NCBI GenBank assembly: GCA_001314705.1
Contig: LJSU01000018.1
Coordinates: 120,308-184,307, forward strand
Origin: Rhodobacteraceae bacterium HLUCCO07
Lineage (GTDB): Bacteria > Pseudomonadota > Alphaproteobacteria > Rhodobacterales > Rhodobacteraceae
Reading direction: 5' to 3'
DNA: 64,000 nt
The translations under genes were made by a program, and so were the position numbers. A model generated the notes under the pieces. It was not told the DNA's origin. It did not search any database and was given only the letters and a program-made list of their open reading frames with translations. Within the stretch, counting starts at the first letter, position 1; every line of letters starts with the position of its first letter. This document shows, one piece after another, positions 30,840-40,343 of this stretch.

Positions 30840-31358
30840 ATGGTCGGCGGTTGCAATATCATATGCCTTCGCCACAGGCGTGCGAAACGCAGGGCGTCGC
30901 GGCTGATTGGTCCCGGCTTACTTGTCCTTGCCCTTCTGGCGCTGGCGCCTCGACCGTTGGGCATGGCGGGTTCGAATATCGATCATGAAGTGTCACCTGC
31001 ACCAAGCACCACGATCCTGCGCGGCGGTGATGCCTGGAAAGGCATCAACCGAAAGAGCCAGAATGCGAAGCCTTCTGGACGATCAATCGAAGGCCGCGTC
31101 ACGCATGTGCGCGACGGCGACACGATCGAAGTCGCGCAGGTTCCAATCAGGATCGCTGACCTCGACTGCGCCGAAATCGGCAGTATGGAGGGCAACAAGG
31201 CGACCCGACGCATGCGTGAGCTTGTGCGTTCGCAAACGGTATCATGCAGCTTGAGTGGCAAGATGTCGTATGAGCGACATGTCGGCACCTGCTCTCTCAC
31301 CGACGGGCGAAATATCGGTCATATCCTCCACACTGAGCGCATCTGCCATCAGTGGTGA
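30840..31358 (+). CDS. Thermonuclease (SNase-like) family protein
   Basis: N-terminal hydrophobic segment; GRVTHVRDGDTIEVAQVPIRIADLDCAEI SNase-like core. Confidence 0.7.
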   Translation: MVGGCNIICLRHRRAKRRASRLIGPGLLVLALLALAPRPLGMAGSNIDHEVSPAPSTTILRGGDAWKGINRKSQNAKPSGRSIEGRVTHVRDGDTIEVAQVPIRIADLDCAEIGSMEGNKATRRMRELVRSQTVSCSLSGKMSYERHVGTCSLTDGRNIGHILHTERICHQW

Positions 31359-31466
31359 CAATTGGCGGCAGGAAAATCTTCTGACGGCTCGCGGCTGTTT
31401 CATAACGCACGCCATAATGCCCCACCCACCTGAAACCACGCCGCGGGAGGAACAGCCATCAGCGTC

Positions 31467-32060
31467 TCAATCGAATGAACGCGCATGGATCGCCTGAGCC
31501 ACTTCATCGGCGGTTTTCAGGGTTCGCACAACAAGCGGCACAAGCAAAGCGATCATGTTGCGGTCAAGCCCCCGCGCCCGCTGAGCCTGGCGGACATCCT
31601 GAAATACCGAGAGAACAAGCGGAATGAAACGCAGGCACAGGGACACGCCGAGCGCAATCTGGTTCTTAGGAACCCAGGATGGTGCGAACCTCAACCCGGC
31701 CAGAATACCGTCAACCATTTCGCTGGTCCGGGTCGTCGCGGTGACCACTGTCGCCGCAAGGATAAGGACCGCGAAGCGGAATACCACGAATGATGCGAAA
31801 AGGATGTCGGTCAAATAGGTCTGGACCAGGAAGATCACGAGCAGGATCCACAAGGCAGGTCGGAGCGCCGCGACGACATGACGGAGGCGCAAACCGGACA
31901 GGGCGAAACAAAGGGCAACCAAGGCTCCGCCAAGGCTCACCATCGGCCAGCCTTCAAGGATGAAAAGCAGGGTGCAAACGAGAACCAGCGCCAGGATCTT
32001 CACGCCCGGGCGGATGCGGTGGAGCGGGCTGTCGCCGAAAACGTAGAGATCCGTCAGCAT
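31467..32060 (-). CDS. bioN: ECF-type biotin transporter transmembrane component
   Basis: MLTDLYVFGDSPLHRIRPGVKI...RFIPLVLSVFQDVRQAQRARG EcfT-type motif; next to bioM/bioY. Confidence 0.87.
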   Translation of the reverse strand: MLTDLYVFGDSPLHRIRPGVKILALVLVCTLLFILEGWPMVSLGGALVALCFALSGLRLRHVVAALRPALWILLVIFLVQTYLTDILFASFVVFRFAVLILAATVVTATTRTSEMVDGILAGLRFAPSWVPKNQIALGVSLCLRFIPLVLSVFQDVRQAQRARGLDRNMIALLVPLVVRTLKTADEVAQAIHARSFD

Positions 32061-32725
32061 CGAGAGCTTGCAATATAGCCATCGATCACCGATGCCGGAT
32101 CTCCGTCGGCCACGATCCGTCCCGCTTCGATGTGCAAGATCCGGTCGAAACCTCGTAGAAGCTCGAGATCGTGGGAAACAACGACGACATGTTGCGGCAG
32201 GTCCGTGATCATTGCCATGAACGTCTGCTTGTTCCAAAGATCGAGAAGCGTGGTCGGCTCGTCGAACACGATCATCCGTGGGCGCATCACCAGCACCCCG
32301 ACGAGCGCGATCATCTGCTTCTCGCCGCCGCTCAGCTGATGGGTAAACCGATTTCGCAGATGTTCGAGCCCGAGCTGGCGCATGGCATCGACGATCCGTT
32401 CTTCGATCTCGGTCTTCGAAAGCTTGAGATTCCTGAGTCCGAACGCCAGATCTTCCTCGACGATCGGATAGACGATCTGGTTGTCCGGGTTTTGGAACAC
32501 GAAACCGACATGCCGCCTGAGGTTCTTTCGTTCGGGCACCCCGTCCAGCAGCAATTTGCCGGATGTCGGCGTCTCGATGCCGTTGAAAAGCCGTGCGAAG
32601 GTGCTCTTGCCCGATCCGTTGCGGCCGATCACGCCGACACGACGTTCTGAAAGACGGATGGATATGTCCTCAAGGACGATGACATCGCCCTTTTTCACTG
32701 TGACATCTGCGAATTCGATATTCAC
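32054..32725 (-). CDS. bioM: ECF-type biotin transporter ATPase
   Basis: Walker A GRNGSGKSTFARL, LSGGEKQMIALVGVL, Walker B MIVFDEPTTLLD. Confidence 0.9.
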   Translation of the reverse strand: MNIEFADVTVKKGDVIVLEDISIRLSERRVGVIGRNGSGKSTFARLFNGIETPTSGKLLLDGVPERKNLRRHVGFVFQNPDNQIVYPIVEEDLAFGLRNLKLSKTEIEERIVDAMRQLGLEHLRNRFTHQLSGGEKQMIALVGVLVMRPRMIVFDEPTTLLDLWNKQTFMAMITDLPQHVVVVSHDLELLRGFDRILHIEAGRIVADGDPASVIDGYIASSRC

Positions 32726-33339
32726 TCGGGTCCGCCGGGCCGTCCCGCACTGTCGGCCTGCGTCCGGGGCTGGATGATCGGATAGGAGCGTTTCACGGTC
32801 ATGATCACCCCAGCTGCGATCAGCGCCTTCACGATGTCACCGGGGATGAAGGACAGCGAGCCGGTCAGCGCCGTCCAAAGCGGGATCTTGGCAACGAATG
32901 CCACCCATGGCACGCCGATGGCATAGAGCACGATCACACCACCAAGGATGCAGATCGTGAAGGCAAGGACAAAGTTGAGCCGATCCCACAACCACTCGGT
33001 CATGTAGCCGATCGCGAAAGCCGCACCAATCCAGCCAATCAGGAACCCCCCGGTCGGCCCGAGAAACACGCCGAACCCACCTCGTCCACCAGGCAGAAGC
33101 GGCAGTCCGATCGCCACAAGGAGAAGAAACAGGACAATCGCAAGACCACCCCGAACCGCGCCGATTACGCCACCCGCCAGCATGACCCCGAGGGTTTGCG
33201 CCGTGATCGGAACGCCCGCCAGGGGAAGCGTGATCGGGGGGAAGGCGGCAAGCGACGCGACAATCGCGGCAAACAGAGCGATGAAAACCACGTCACGGGT
33301 TTCCAGAAGCGACCCCGACTCCGCCCGAAGTATAGCCAT
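32722..33339 (-). CDS. bioY: Biotin transporter S component BioY
   Basis: FPPITLPLAGVPITAQTLGVMLAGGVIG...GPTGGFLIGW BioY signature; operon with bioM/bioN. Confidence 0.93.
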   Translation of the reverse strand: MAILRAESGSLLETRDVVFIALFAAIVASLAAFPPITLPLAGVPITAQTLGVMLAGGVIGAVRGGLAIVLFLLLVAIGLPLLPGGRGGFGVFLGPTGGFLIGWIGAAFAIGYMTEWLWDRLNFVLAFTICILGGVIVLYAIGVPWVAFVAKIPLWTALTGSLSFIPGDIVKALIAAGVIMTVKRSYPIIQPRTQADSAGRPGGPE

Positions 33340-33479
33340 GGCAGTTTATCCCGTATTGGCAATCATTGAATGGTACCGCCCAAAGGGACGGCCATATTCG
33401 CGGTAAGGAGGGTCCATATTCGCCCGATACGACAAATTCAATCCATTGTCAGTTTGCGGCGGCCGCACTCTACGCGAGG

Positions 33480-34373
33480 TCACCCGAACCGTCGATCGAG
33501 CGCCGGGCCGATCTCGTCAAGACTGCTTGCGATCTCGGCACCCGACTCTTTCAACAACTCGATCTTCGCGCTGGCGCTGTCTGCTTCATCGCCGATCATT
33601 GCCGCGACATGGCCGAAACTGACCCCTCTGGGGTGATTTTCCTGGAAGCGCCCGGCGACGATCGCCACCACAGGTTTGCGCAATCGCCCAGACCGTAACG
33701 CGGCTGCGACCTCGGCCTCGTTGCCTGTCCCTGGTTCACCGTAGATGACCATTGCATCGGTTTGCTCATCGGCATCAAAGAGTTCGAGATATTCACACAT
33801 GGATCGCCCGGTTGTCCGGTCTCCCCCCATCGAAACCGCGGTCGAAACACCATGTCCAGAAGCCTTCAGCGCCATGGCGATCTCGGCCGACATGCCTCCG
33901 GAGCGTGAAACCACACCAATGCGTCCCGCCGGATAGAGAGCGTCGGGGTCATCTCCTCCGATCCCACCGATCTTGCACTTGCCCGGAGAGATCACGCCAT
34001 TCGTATTGAAACCGACCAACCATGCCCCCGCCTCTCTCGCAGCGGCCACGGCCCGGACCGCATCATGCCGTGGGACATTCTCGGTCGTCGCGAGAATCAC
34101 CCCAATCCCGGCCTCGGCCGCCTCGGTGACAGCATCGCATACACCGTTCACGGGGACATAGAGGACAGCGGCATTCGCATCCGTTTTGGCGACCGCCGCG
34201 GCCACGGTATCGAACACGGGCACGCCCTCAACCTTCTCACCGCCCCGACCAGGCGTTACGCCGGCAACGATATTCACGCCGTAATCGAGCGCGAGGCGCG
34301 TATCATAGCGCCCTTGGTTGCCCGTAATGCCCTGCACGACCACGCGGGTCGACTTGTCGATCAGGATGCTCAT
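33480..34373 (-). CDS. Succinate-CoA ligase alpha-subunit-like CoA-binding protein (SucD family paralogue)
   Basis: VQGITGNQGRYDTRLALDYGVNIVAGVTPGRGG; phospho-His region SFGHVAAMIG retained. Confidence 0.88.
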   Translation of the reverse strand: MSILIDKSTRVVVQGITGNQGRYDTRLALDYGVNIVAGVTPGRGGEKVEGVPVFDTVAAAVAKTDANAAVLYVPVNGVCDAVTEAAEAGIGVILATTENVPRHDAVRAVAAAREAGAWLVGFNTNGVISPGKCKIGGIGGDDPDALYPAGRIGVVSRSGGMSAEIAMALKASGHGVSTAVSMGGDRTTGRSMCEYLELFDADEQTDAMVIYGEPGTGNEAEVAAALRSGRLRKPVVAIVAGRFQENHPRGVSFGHVAAMIGDEADSASAKIELLKESGAEIASSLDEIGPALDRRFG

Positions 34374-35572
34374 GCCGTGGCCCCCTCGTCTTGTTGTGCA
34401 CTGACTTTCCGGGTCGCCTCGACAATCGCGCGGGCACCGTCCAACAGCGAAGCACCGGATGGCAGATAGGTAACGCCACCGATTTGCGCCGCGAGCGCCC
34501 TTGCCTCGGCCTCACGTGGGCCGAGGAGCCGCAGGATGATCGGAAATCGTGATGTGTCCACCTTGTTGCGCTGCACTGAATTGGCGAGCGCCTCAACCAC
34601 CCTGTCCACCGGTGCCATCTGAAGATGGTTGTAGCCGATCAGAAGGCTCCGGCTGCGCGGGTTGGTGAATACGGCATCAAGCACGGCCTCGGTCTTGACG
34701 GTGCCGGGGGCGGGGCTGATGTCGGAATGGTTGGCAGGTCGTCCGCCAAGATCGACGATCATGTCATGCTGAAGAAGCCCCGCACCACCGCCAGCGACAA
34801 GCAAACCTATATCGCCATCGAGTTCCACATAGCGCGCATCCCCACCCGGGTTTGCCCGGTTGACATCGTTGACCATTCGTTCACGGGGATTGTCGGGCCG
34901 TTGCGATGGAACCTCCGAGAGTTCCGGATGACGCCCGAGCGCACCGTCATCTATTTCGATCATCGTGCCCACCATCGAAAGGCGCCCGTCTGCATCTACC
35001 GCAAGCGGGTTGATTTCCATCATTTCAGCGTCCAGCTCCACAAACGCGCGCCAGAGCCTTGCCGTGAGGCGTCCGACATCGGCAAGCGAGCGACCTTTCA
35101 ATCCGGCTCGTGACCAAAGGTCGATGGCTTCCCATGGCCGCAATCCCTTCAAGGGGTCGATTGGCGTCGTGACGATCCGTTCGGGCGTGGTCGCATGGAC
35201 CTGTTCGATCTCGACGCCACCGGCTGTTGAGATCGTGATCATCGGCACCCGGTCGGAAAAGCTGAATGCGAGATAGAATTCCTGCGCAATCTCGGCACCT
35301 TTCTCGACATAGATCCGATCCACATAGCCCAGATCGGTTTGCCGCCCCAGCATCTCGGATGCGGCGTCTTCCGCATCGGCAGCCCCGACCAGGCGCACAA
35401 GACCACTCTTGCCTCGCCTGCCCGTTGGCAAAAGCGCCTTCAAGGCAACCGTTCCCCCGAACTCCGAGGCCAGTTCCCCGACCCTGGCCGCCGTTTCGGC
35501 CGGTGCACCTTCCGGCACCGGGAGTTTCAGTCGCCGCATGAGGCTTTTCGCAATATCTTCCGTGAGTTTCAT
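34370..35572 (-). CDS. Succinate-CoA ligase beta-subunit-like ATP-grasp protein (SucC family paralogue)
   Basis: ATP-grasp N-terminus MKLTEDIAKSLMRRLKLPVPEG; MMEINPLAVDADG; LLVAGGGAGLLQHDMIVDLGGRPANHSDI. Confidence 0.87.
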   Translation of the reverse strand: MKLTEDIAKSLMRRLKLPVPEGAPAETAARVGELASEFGGTVALKALLPTGRRGKSGLVRLVGAADAEDAASEMLGRQTDLGYVDRIYVEKGAEIAQEFYLAFSFSDRVPMITISTAGGVEIEQVHATTPERIVTTPIDPLKGLRPWEAIDLWSRAGLKGRSLADVGRLTARLWRAFVELDAEMMEINPLAVDADGRLSMVGTMIEIDDGALGRHPELSEVPSQRPDNPRERMVNDVNRANPGGDARYVELDGDIGLLVAGGGAGLLQHDMIVDLGGRPANHSDISPAPGTVKTEAVLDAVFTNPRSRSLLIGYNHLQMAPVDRVVEALANSVQRNKVDTSRFPIILRLLGPREAEARALAAQIGGVTYLPSGASLLDGARAIVEATRKVSAQQDEGATA

Positions 35573-35650
35573 GCAACCTCCCAGTCATTTTCTCATGTCG
35601 CTGTCGCCAGGCGAGCGTTCAGGATGGACATTCCCTTTAGGGTATTAAAG

Positions 35651-35662
35651 AATGTTAACAAA
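35651..35662. promoter_or_regulatory. Candidate GntR/FCD operator, site 1
   Basis: AATGTTAACAAA, 40 nt upstream of ATG 35703 in the divergent intergenic region. Confidence 0.45.
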
Positions 35663-35702
35663 AGCATTGTCAAACAAAAAGCCGCAGCAAAGGAGATCGC
35701 AT

Positions 35703-37262
35703 ATGTCGTGGCAACCGGAAGTGGATGAAATCGCGAAGCGAAGCGCATGGGCCGAAGAGATGGGAGGACGCGAGGGCGTCACCCGCCAGAAAGCCCGTGG
35801 ACGCCAGACGATTCGCGAACGAATCGCCGCCCTCGTTGATCCGGGGTCGTTCCGGGAAGTGGGCAAACTGGCAGGAACAGGTGAATATGCCGACGGCAAA
35901 CCTGTCTCGGTCACGCCGTCCTCCTATGTCATGGGATTGGCAAGGATCGACGGACGCGACGTCGCAATTGGCGGCGAGGATTTCACCGTGCGCGGTGGGA
36001 CCGGATCGACCGCACGCCGCAAGGGCGGACAAGGCGGGTTTGTCGAGGACCTAGCCCATGAATACCGGATTCCCCTGGTCAACCTGATCGACGGCGCGGG
36101 GGGATCGGTCACCTCGCTCAAGCGCCGCGGCTACGCGCCGATGCCGGGGACGGATGATTTCGGGCGCTCGGTCGAGCTTCTGGGCGAGGTTCCCGTGGTC
36201 ACCTCCGTGTTGGGAACGGCGGCCGGCGGGCCGGCGGCACGGGCGATGCTGGCGCATTTCTCCATGATGGTCCGGGAAACGTCACAGGTATTCGCCGCAG
36301 GTCCGGCTGTGGTCGAACGCGCGCTGGGCGAGACCCTGACTGCCGATGAACTGGGCGGGGCTTCGGTCGCGGTGGATATCGCGGGGTCAATCGACAATGC
36401 GTACCCGTCAGAAGCCGAGAGCTTTGAAGCCATACGCAGGTTCCTCGGTTACATGCCGCAAAATGCCTGGTCGGCACCGCCCTTCGTCGAGACCGACGAT
36501 CCGGTAGACAGGCGCGATGACAGGCTCTTGTCACTGGTCCCACGCAACCGGCGGCAGGCCTACAGCATGCACAAACTGATGTCGATCATCGCGGACGAGG
36601 GATCAACCTTCGAGATCCAGCCCACTTTCGGCAGATCCATCATCACCCAGTTCGCACGTTTCGGTGGCCATGTCGCAGGGCTGATCGGAAACAACCCGAT
36701 GCATTATGGTGGCGCACTCGATGCGGACGGCGCACAGAAGATGACCCACTTCATAGATCTGTGCAATCAGTTCGGCATCCCGATCATCTATCTGGCCGAC
36801 GTCCCGGGCTTCATGATCGGCTCCGCCGCGGAACGTTCCGGCGTGTTGCGGGCAGGGGTGCGCGCGGTATATGCCGGGCTTCAGGCCAGCGTGCCATGCA
36901 TGACCGTCATCATCCGCAAATGCTACGGCATGGCCGGGATGGCGATGGTCAATCAGAAGGGGCTGAACCTGAAACTCGCCTGGCCATCAGGTGAATGGGG
37001 ATCGTTGCCGGTCGAAGGCGGCGTGGCGGTCGCCTTTCGGCGCGAAATCGCGACGGCGCCCGATCCGGCCGCGCGAGAGGCGGAGCTCGAGGCGGAATTC
37101 CGCACCTACGCCAATCCCTTCAGAACCGCAGAGGCTTTTGCCGTGGAAGACATCATTGATCCGCGCGACACACGGTTCCACCTCTGCCGCCAGATCGAGG
37201 CGGCACAGGAAAGGTTGCGCACCGACCGGGGTCCGCGCCCGCAAGTCGGGGTCCGGCCATGA
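35703..37262 (+). CDS. Biotin-dependent acyl-CoA carboxylase carboxyltransferase subunit (CT1)
   Basis: QTIRERIAALVDPGSFREVG, ARIDGRDVAIGGEDFTVRGG, IIYLADVPGFMIG and WPSGEWGSLPVEGG; AccD/PccB-like architecture. Confidence 0.92.
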   Translation: MSWQPEVDEIAKRSAWAEEMGGREGVTRQKARGRQTIRERIAALVDPGSFREVGKLAGTGEYADGKPVSVTPSSYVMGLARIDGRDVAIGGEDFTVRGGTGSTARRKGGQGGFVEDLAHEYRIPLVNLIDGAGGSVTSLKRRGYAPMPGTDDFGRSVELLGEVPVVTSVLGTAAGGPAARAMLAHFSMMVRETSQVFAAGPAVVERALGETLTADELGGASVAVDIAGSIDNAYPSEAESFEAIRRFLGYMPQNAWSAPPFVETDDPVDRRDDRLLSLVPRNRRQAYSMHKLMSIIADEGSTFEIQPTFGRSIITQFARFGGHVAGLIGNNPMHYGGALDADGAQKMTHFIDLCNQFGIPIIYLADVPGFMIGSAAERSGVLRAGVRAVYAGLQASVPCMTVIIRKCYGMAGMAMVNQKGLNLKLAWPSGEWGSLPVEGGVAVAFRREIATAPDPAAREAELEAEFRTYANPFRTAEAFAVEDIIDPRDTRFHLCRQIEAAQERLRTDRGPRPQVGVRP

Positions 37263-37272
37263 GCCGGACCCC
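37248..37272. terminator. Bidirectional hairpin terminator between convergent CT1 and biotin carboxylase genes
   Basis: GGGGTCCGGC-CATGA-GCCGGACCCC perfect 10-bp stem overlapping the CT1 stop codon. Confidence 0.5.
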
Positions 37273-37289
37273 CCGTCCTCGACAGGCGC

Positions 37290-38648
37290 TCACGCCATAA
37301 GGGACTTGCGCCTTTCCTCGACAAAGCCGGTCCAGATCTCACCGGCCCTGAAATCGGGATCGTTCAGAACCGCGATGAGAAACGCGCGGTTCGTCGCAGG
37401 CCCTTCGACCCGGGTCGCCTCGAGCGCGGCGCGCAGACGATCAATTGCGATGGCACGATCCTCGCCCCAGGCGATGAGCTTGGCAATCATCGGGTCATAA
37501 TAGGGCGTGATCGTATCTCCGATTCGCACCCCGGCATCGACCCTGATGCCTTCCATCTTGTCGGGAAGATCGAATGCCGCAAGCTTGCCCGGCGATGGCA
37601 GGAAGTTCTTCGCCGGGTTCTCGGCGTAGAGGCGACATTCGATCGCCACGCCGGAGCTCGAGACCGAGGCGAGCGTATCATGCAACTCCTCGCCCGCCGC
37701 AAGCCGCAACTGCAACCCCACGAGATCGCACCCGGTAACCATCTCCGTAACCGGGTGCTCAACCTGGATGCGGGTGTTCATCTCGAGAAAGAAATACTCG
37801 CCGGTTTCCGCATCAGCCACGAACTCGACCGTTCCGGCCCCGGTATAGTTCTGTGACGCGGCAAGCGCGCGTGCCGATTCCGCCATTCCGGCCACTGACT
37901 CGGCCGAGAAGCCCGGGGCCGGACTTTCCTCGATGATCTTCTGGAATCGCCGTTGCAACGAGCAGTCACGCTCGAACAGGTGAACGGCACGTCCATCGCC
38001 GAAGCCGAAGACCTGGATTTCGATATGCCTGGCCTTGGGAATGAACCGCTCCAGATAGACCGAGCCATCGCCGAAGCTGCGCTCGGCCATGGACTGCGTC
38101 GCCTCGACGGTCTTGCGCAGCTTCTCCACGCTGTCCACACGCCGCATGCCGATACCGCCCCCGCCGGCCGCAGCCTTGACCAGAAGAGGATAGCCGACAG
38201 CTTCGGCCATCTCTTCGAGGCCATCCAGACCTCCGGGCAGTAGCCGGTCGGATCCTTGCGCAACCGGAACACCCGCCTTCTGGGCGAGTTGGCGGGCACG
38301 CTGCTTGTCACCCATGGCCTCGATCGTTTCCGGACGCGGGCCGACCCAGATCAATCCAGCGTCCATGACCGCACGGGCGAAATCCGCGTTCTCGGCCATG
38401 AAACCATAGCCGGGATGGATCGCATCGGCTCCCGTTTCCTGTGCCGCGGCAAGAATCGCATCCTGCCGAAGATAGCTCTCGGCAGCAGGCGGCGGGCCGA
38501 TCCGCACAGACGCATCGGCCATTTCGACATGCATCGCATCCGCATCCGCGTCCGAATGGACCGCGACAGCCTCAAGCCCGAGATTCCGGGCGGCCCGGAT
38601 CACGCGACAGGCGATCTCGCCTCGATTGGCAACCAGTATTCGTTTCAT
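37290..38648 (-). CDS. Biotin carboxylase subunit (no fused BCCP domain)
   Basis: MKRILVANRGEIACRVIRAARNLGLEAVAVHSDADADAMHV, KAAAGGGGIGMRRV, FFLEMNTRIQVEHPVTEMVTG; ~452 aa. Confidence 0.94.
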   Translation of the reverse strand: MKRILVANRGEIACRVIRAARNLGLEAVAVHSDADADAMHVEMADASVRIGPPPAAESYLRQDAILAAAQETGADAIHPGYGFMAENADFARAVMDAGLIWVGPRPETIEAMGDKQRARQLAQKAGVPVAQGSDRLLPGGLDGLEEMAEAVGYPLLVKAAAGGGGIGMRRVDSVEKLRKTVEATQSMAERSFGDGSVYLERFIPKARHIEIQVFGFGDGRAVHLFERDCSLQRRFQKIIEESPAPGFSAESVAGMAESARALAASQNYTGAGTVEFVADAETGEYFFLEMNTRIQVEHPVTEMVTGCDLVGLQLRLAAGEELHDTLASVSSSGVAIECRLYAENPAKNFLPSPGKLAAFDLPDKMEGIRVDAGVRIGDTITPYYDPMIAKLIAWGEDRAIAIDRLRAALEATRVEGPATNRAFLIAVLNDPDFRAGEIWTGFVEERRKSLMA

Positions 38649-38661
38649 TTCCTGCTCCCTG

Positions 38662-40218
38662 TCAAATGCGAATCGTGCGGCTCTTGACGCCCAACTGCTC
38701 AGGCAGCAGCCGCCAGGCATCATCCAGCCATTCGTTCAACAAGGAACGCGTTTCGCGGGGGTCGATGATATCGGGAACCTTGAACCGTTCGGCCGTGAGG
38801 AACGGTGATTCAAGATGATCATACATCTGTTCCAGCTCGGCCAGCCGCGCGGCGCGATCCTCCGGTGACAGCGCCTCGAGCTCCTTGCGATAGGCCGCTT
38901 CCACACCGCCGCTGACCGGGATCGACCCCCAGCGCGCCGACGGCCAGGCATAGTGAAGGTTCAGCCCCTGAAGGCGCCCATATGTCGTTCCGGCCAGTCC
39001 ATAGAGGCGCCGGACGATGATCGCACACCAGGGCACCTGGCTTTGTTCGATCGCCGAAACGACGCGAACGGATCCCTTGACCGTTCCCTGAAGCTCGGCC
39101 TCGGGGCCCACAACGGTGCCCGGCTGATCGACGAAATTCACCACCGGAAGATGGAACGTGTCGCAAAGGTCGATGAAGGTCTCCATCTTCTCCGCAGCAC
39201 CCCGGGTCAGGCCACCGCCATAGTGCATCGGGTCATTGGCGATCACGCCCACGGGCCGCCCGTCGAGCCGGGCAAAGCAGGTCACGACCGACCGGCCGTA
39301 ATGCCTGGTCAGTTCGAAAACCGAACCCTTGTCCATGACCAGTTCGATCAGGCGCCGAGGCTTGTAGATGCGCCGCCGGTCGCGCGGGATGATCGAGAGA
39401 AGCTCCTCTTCGCGGCGGTCGCGCGGATCGTCACATTCGGTGACGGGCGGAATCTCAAAGACGCTGGAGGGCAGATAGGACAGGAACTTGCGCACCATCT
39501 CGAAGGCTTCTTCCTCGGATTCGGCCTCGTTGCCGATCACGCCGCTGCCCCGCACATGGACCTTCGAGCCGCCGAGGTCTTCCTTGTCGACCTTCACACC
39601 CATGCCCCGCTCGACCACGGGCGGGCCGCCCGCGAAAACCTGCGAGGTTCCCTTGACCATGACCGAGTAATGCGCACAGGCCGCCTTGAGCGCCCCGAGT
39701 CCGGCACAGGGGCCAAGGGCCAGCCCGACAACCGGAATATATCCCAGTTTCGAGGCCATCAGCCATGTCGGATAACCCGGAATCTTGGTCGATGCCTGCT
39801 GTTCCAGGAGGCGCACACTGCCACCAGCACTCTCGACGAGGCGAATCAGTGGGATACGCATCTCGAGAGCATAGTTCTCGGCGTAGATCCATTTCTCCGA
39901 AACAGTCGCCTCCGAGGAACCGCCGCGAATCGTCCAGTCGTCGCCGTCAACCGACACCTTGCGCCCGTTGATCTTGATGGTTCCGATCACAGCGTTGGAT
40001 GGTCTTACCGATACAAGATTGTGGTTCTCGTCATAGGTCGCCTTGCCAGCCAAGGCGCCCAACTCATGAAAACTGCCTGGATCGGCGAGCTTGTCTATAC
40101 GTTCGCGAACTGTGAAACGTCCGGCTGCATGTTGACGCTCGACCGCTTCAGCTCCGCCAAGGTCTTCTGCGATCTTTCTGCGTCTTGCTATTTCATCGAC
40201 TTCTTTTTGCCAGCTCAT
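38662..40218 (-). CDS. Biotin-dependent acyl-CoA carboxylase carboxyltransferase subunit (CT2)
   Basis: FTVRERIDKLADPGSFHELGALAG, GNEAESEEEAFEMVRKFLSYLPSSV, PVVNFVDQPGTVVG. Confidence 0.92.
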   Translation of the reverse strand: MSWQKEVDEIARRRKIAEDLGGAEAVERQHAAGRFTVRERIDKLADPGSFHELGALAGKATYDENHNLVSVRPSNAVIGTIKINGRKVSVDGDDWTIRGGSSEATVSEKWIYAENYALEMRIPLIRLVESAGGSVRLLEQQASTKIPGYPTWLMASKLGYIPVVGLALGPCAGLGALKAACAHYSVMVKGTSQVFAGGPPVVERGMGVKVDKEDLGGSKVHVRGSGVIGNEAESEEEAFEMVRKFLSYLPSSVFEIPPVTECDDPRDRREEELLSIIPRDRRRIYKPRRLIELVMDKGSVFELTRHYGRSVVTCFARLDGRPVGVIANDPMHYGGGLTRGAAEKMETFIDLCDTFHLPVVNFVDQPGTVVGPEAELQGTVKGSVRVVSAIEQSQVPWCAIIVRRLYGLAGTTYGRLQGLNLHYAWPSARWGSIPVSGGVEAAYRKELEALSPEDRAARLAELEQMYDHLESPFLTAERFKVPDIIDPRETRSLLNEWLDDAWRLLPEQLGVKSRTIRI

Positions 40219-40280
40219 ACGGGATTCCCTCTTTGTATCTCCATCACCGGACGCGCCAGTGTGGGGTCAGCGTAACAAGT

Positions 40281-40292
40281 ATTGTTGACATT
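40281..40292. promoter_or_regulatory. Candidate GntR/FCD operator, site 2
   Basis: ATTGTTGACATT between divergent CT2 and CT3, 51 nt upstream of ATG 40344. Confidence 0.5.
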
Positions 40293-40343
40293 GTGAATGA
40301 TTTCATCATCAATCGGAGTCAGATTACGAGCGGAGGAAACACA

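Noticed and set aside
33340-33479. BioR/BirA-type operator upstream of bioY
   Set aside because: No TTATMKATAA-like palindrome is visible in the gap; only a short direct repeat, reported separately with low interest.
38953-40275. 440-aa plus-strand ORF opposite CT2
   Set aside because: Shadow of a carboxyltransferase gene; no recognisable motifs.
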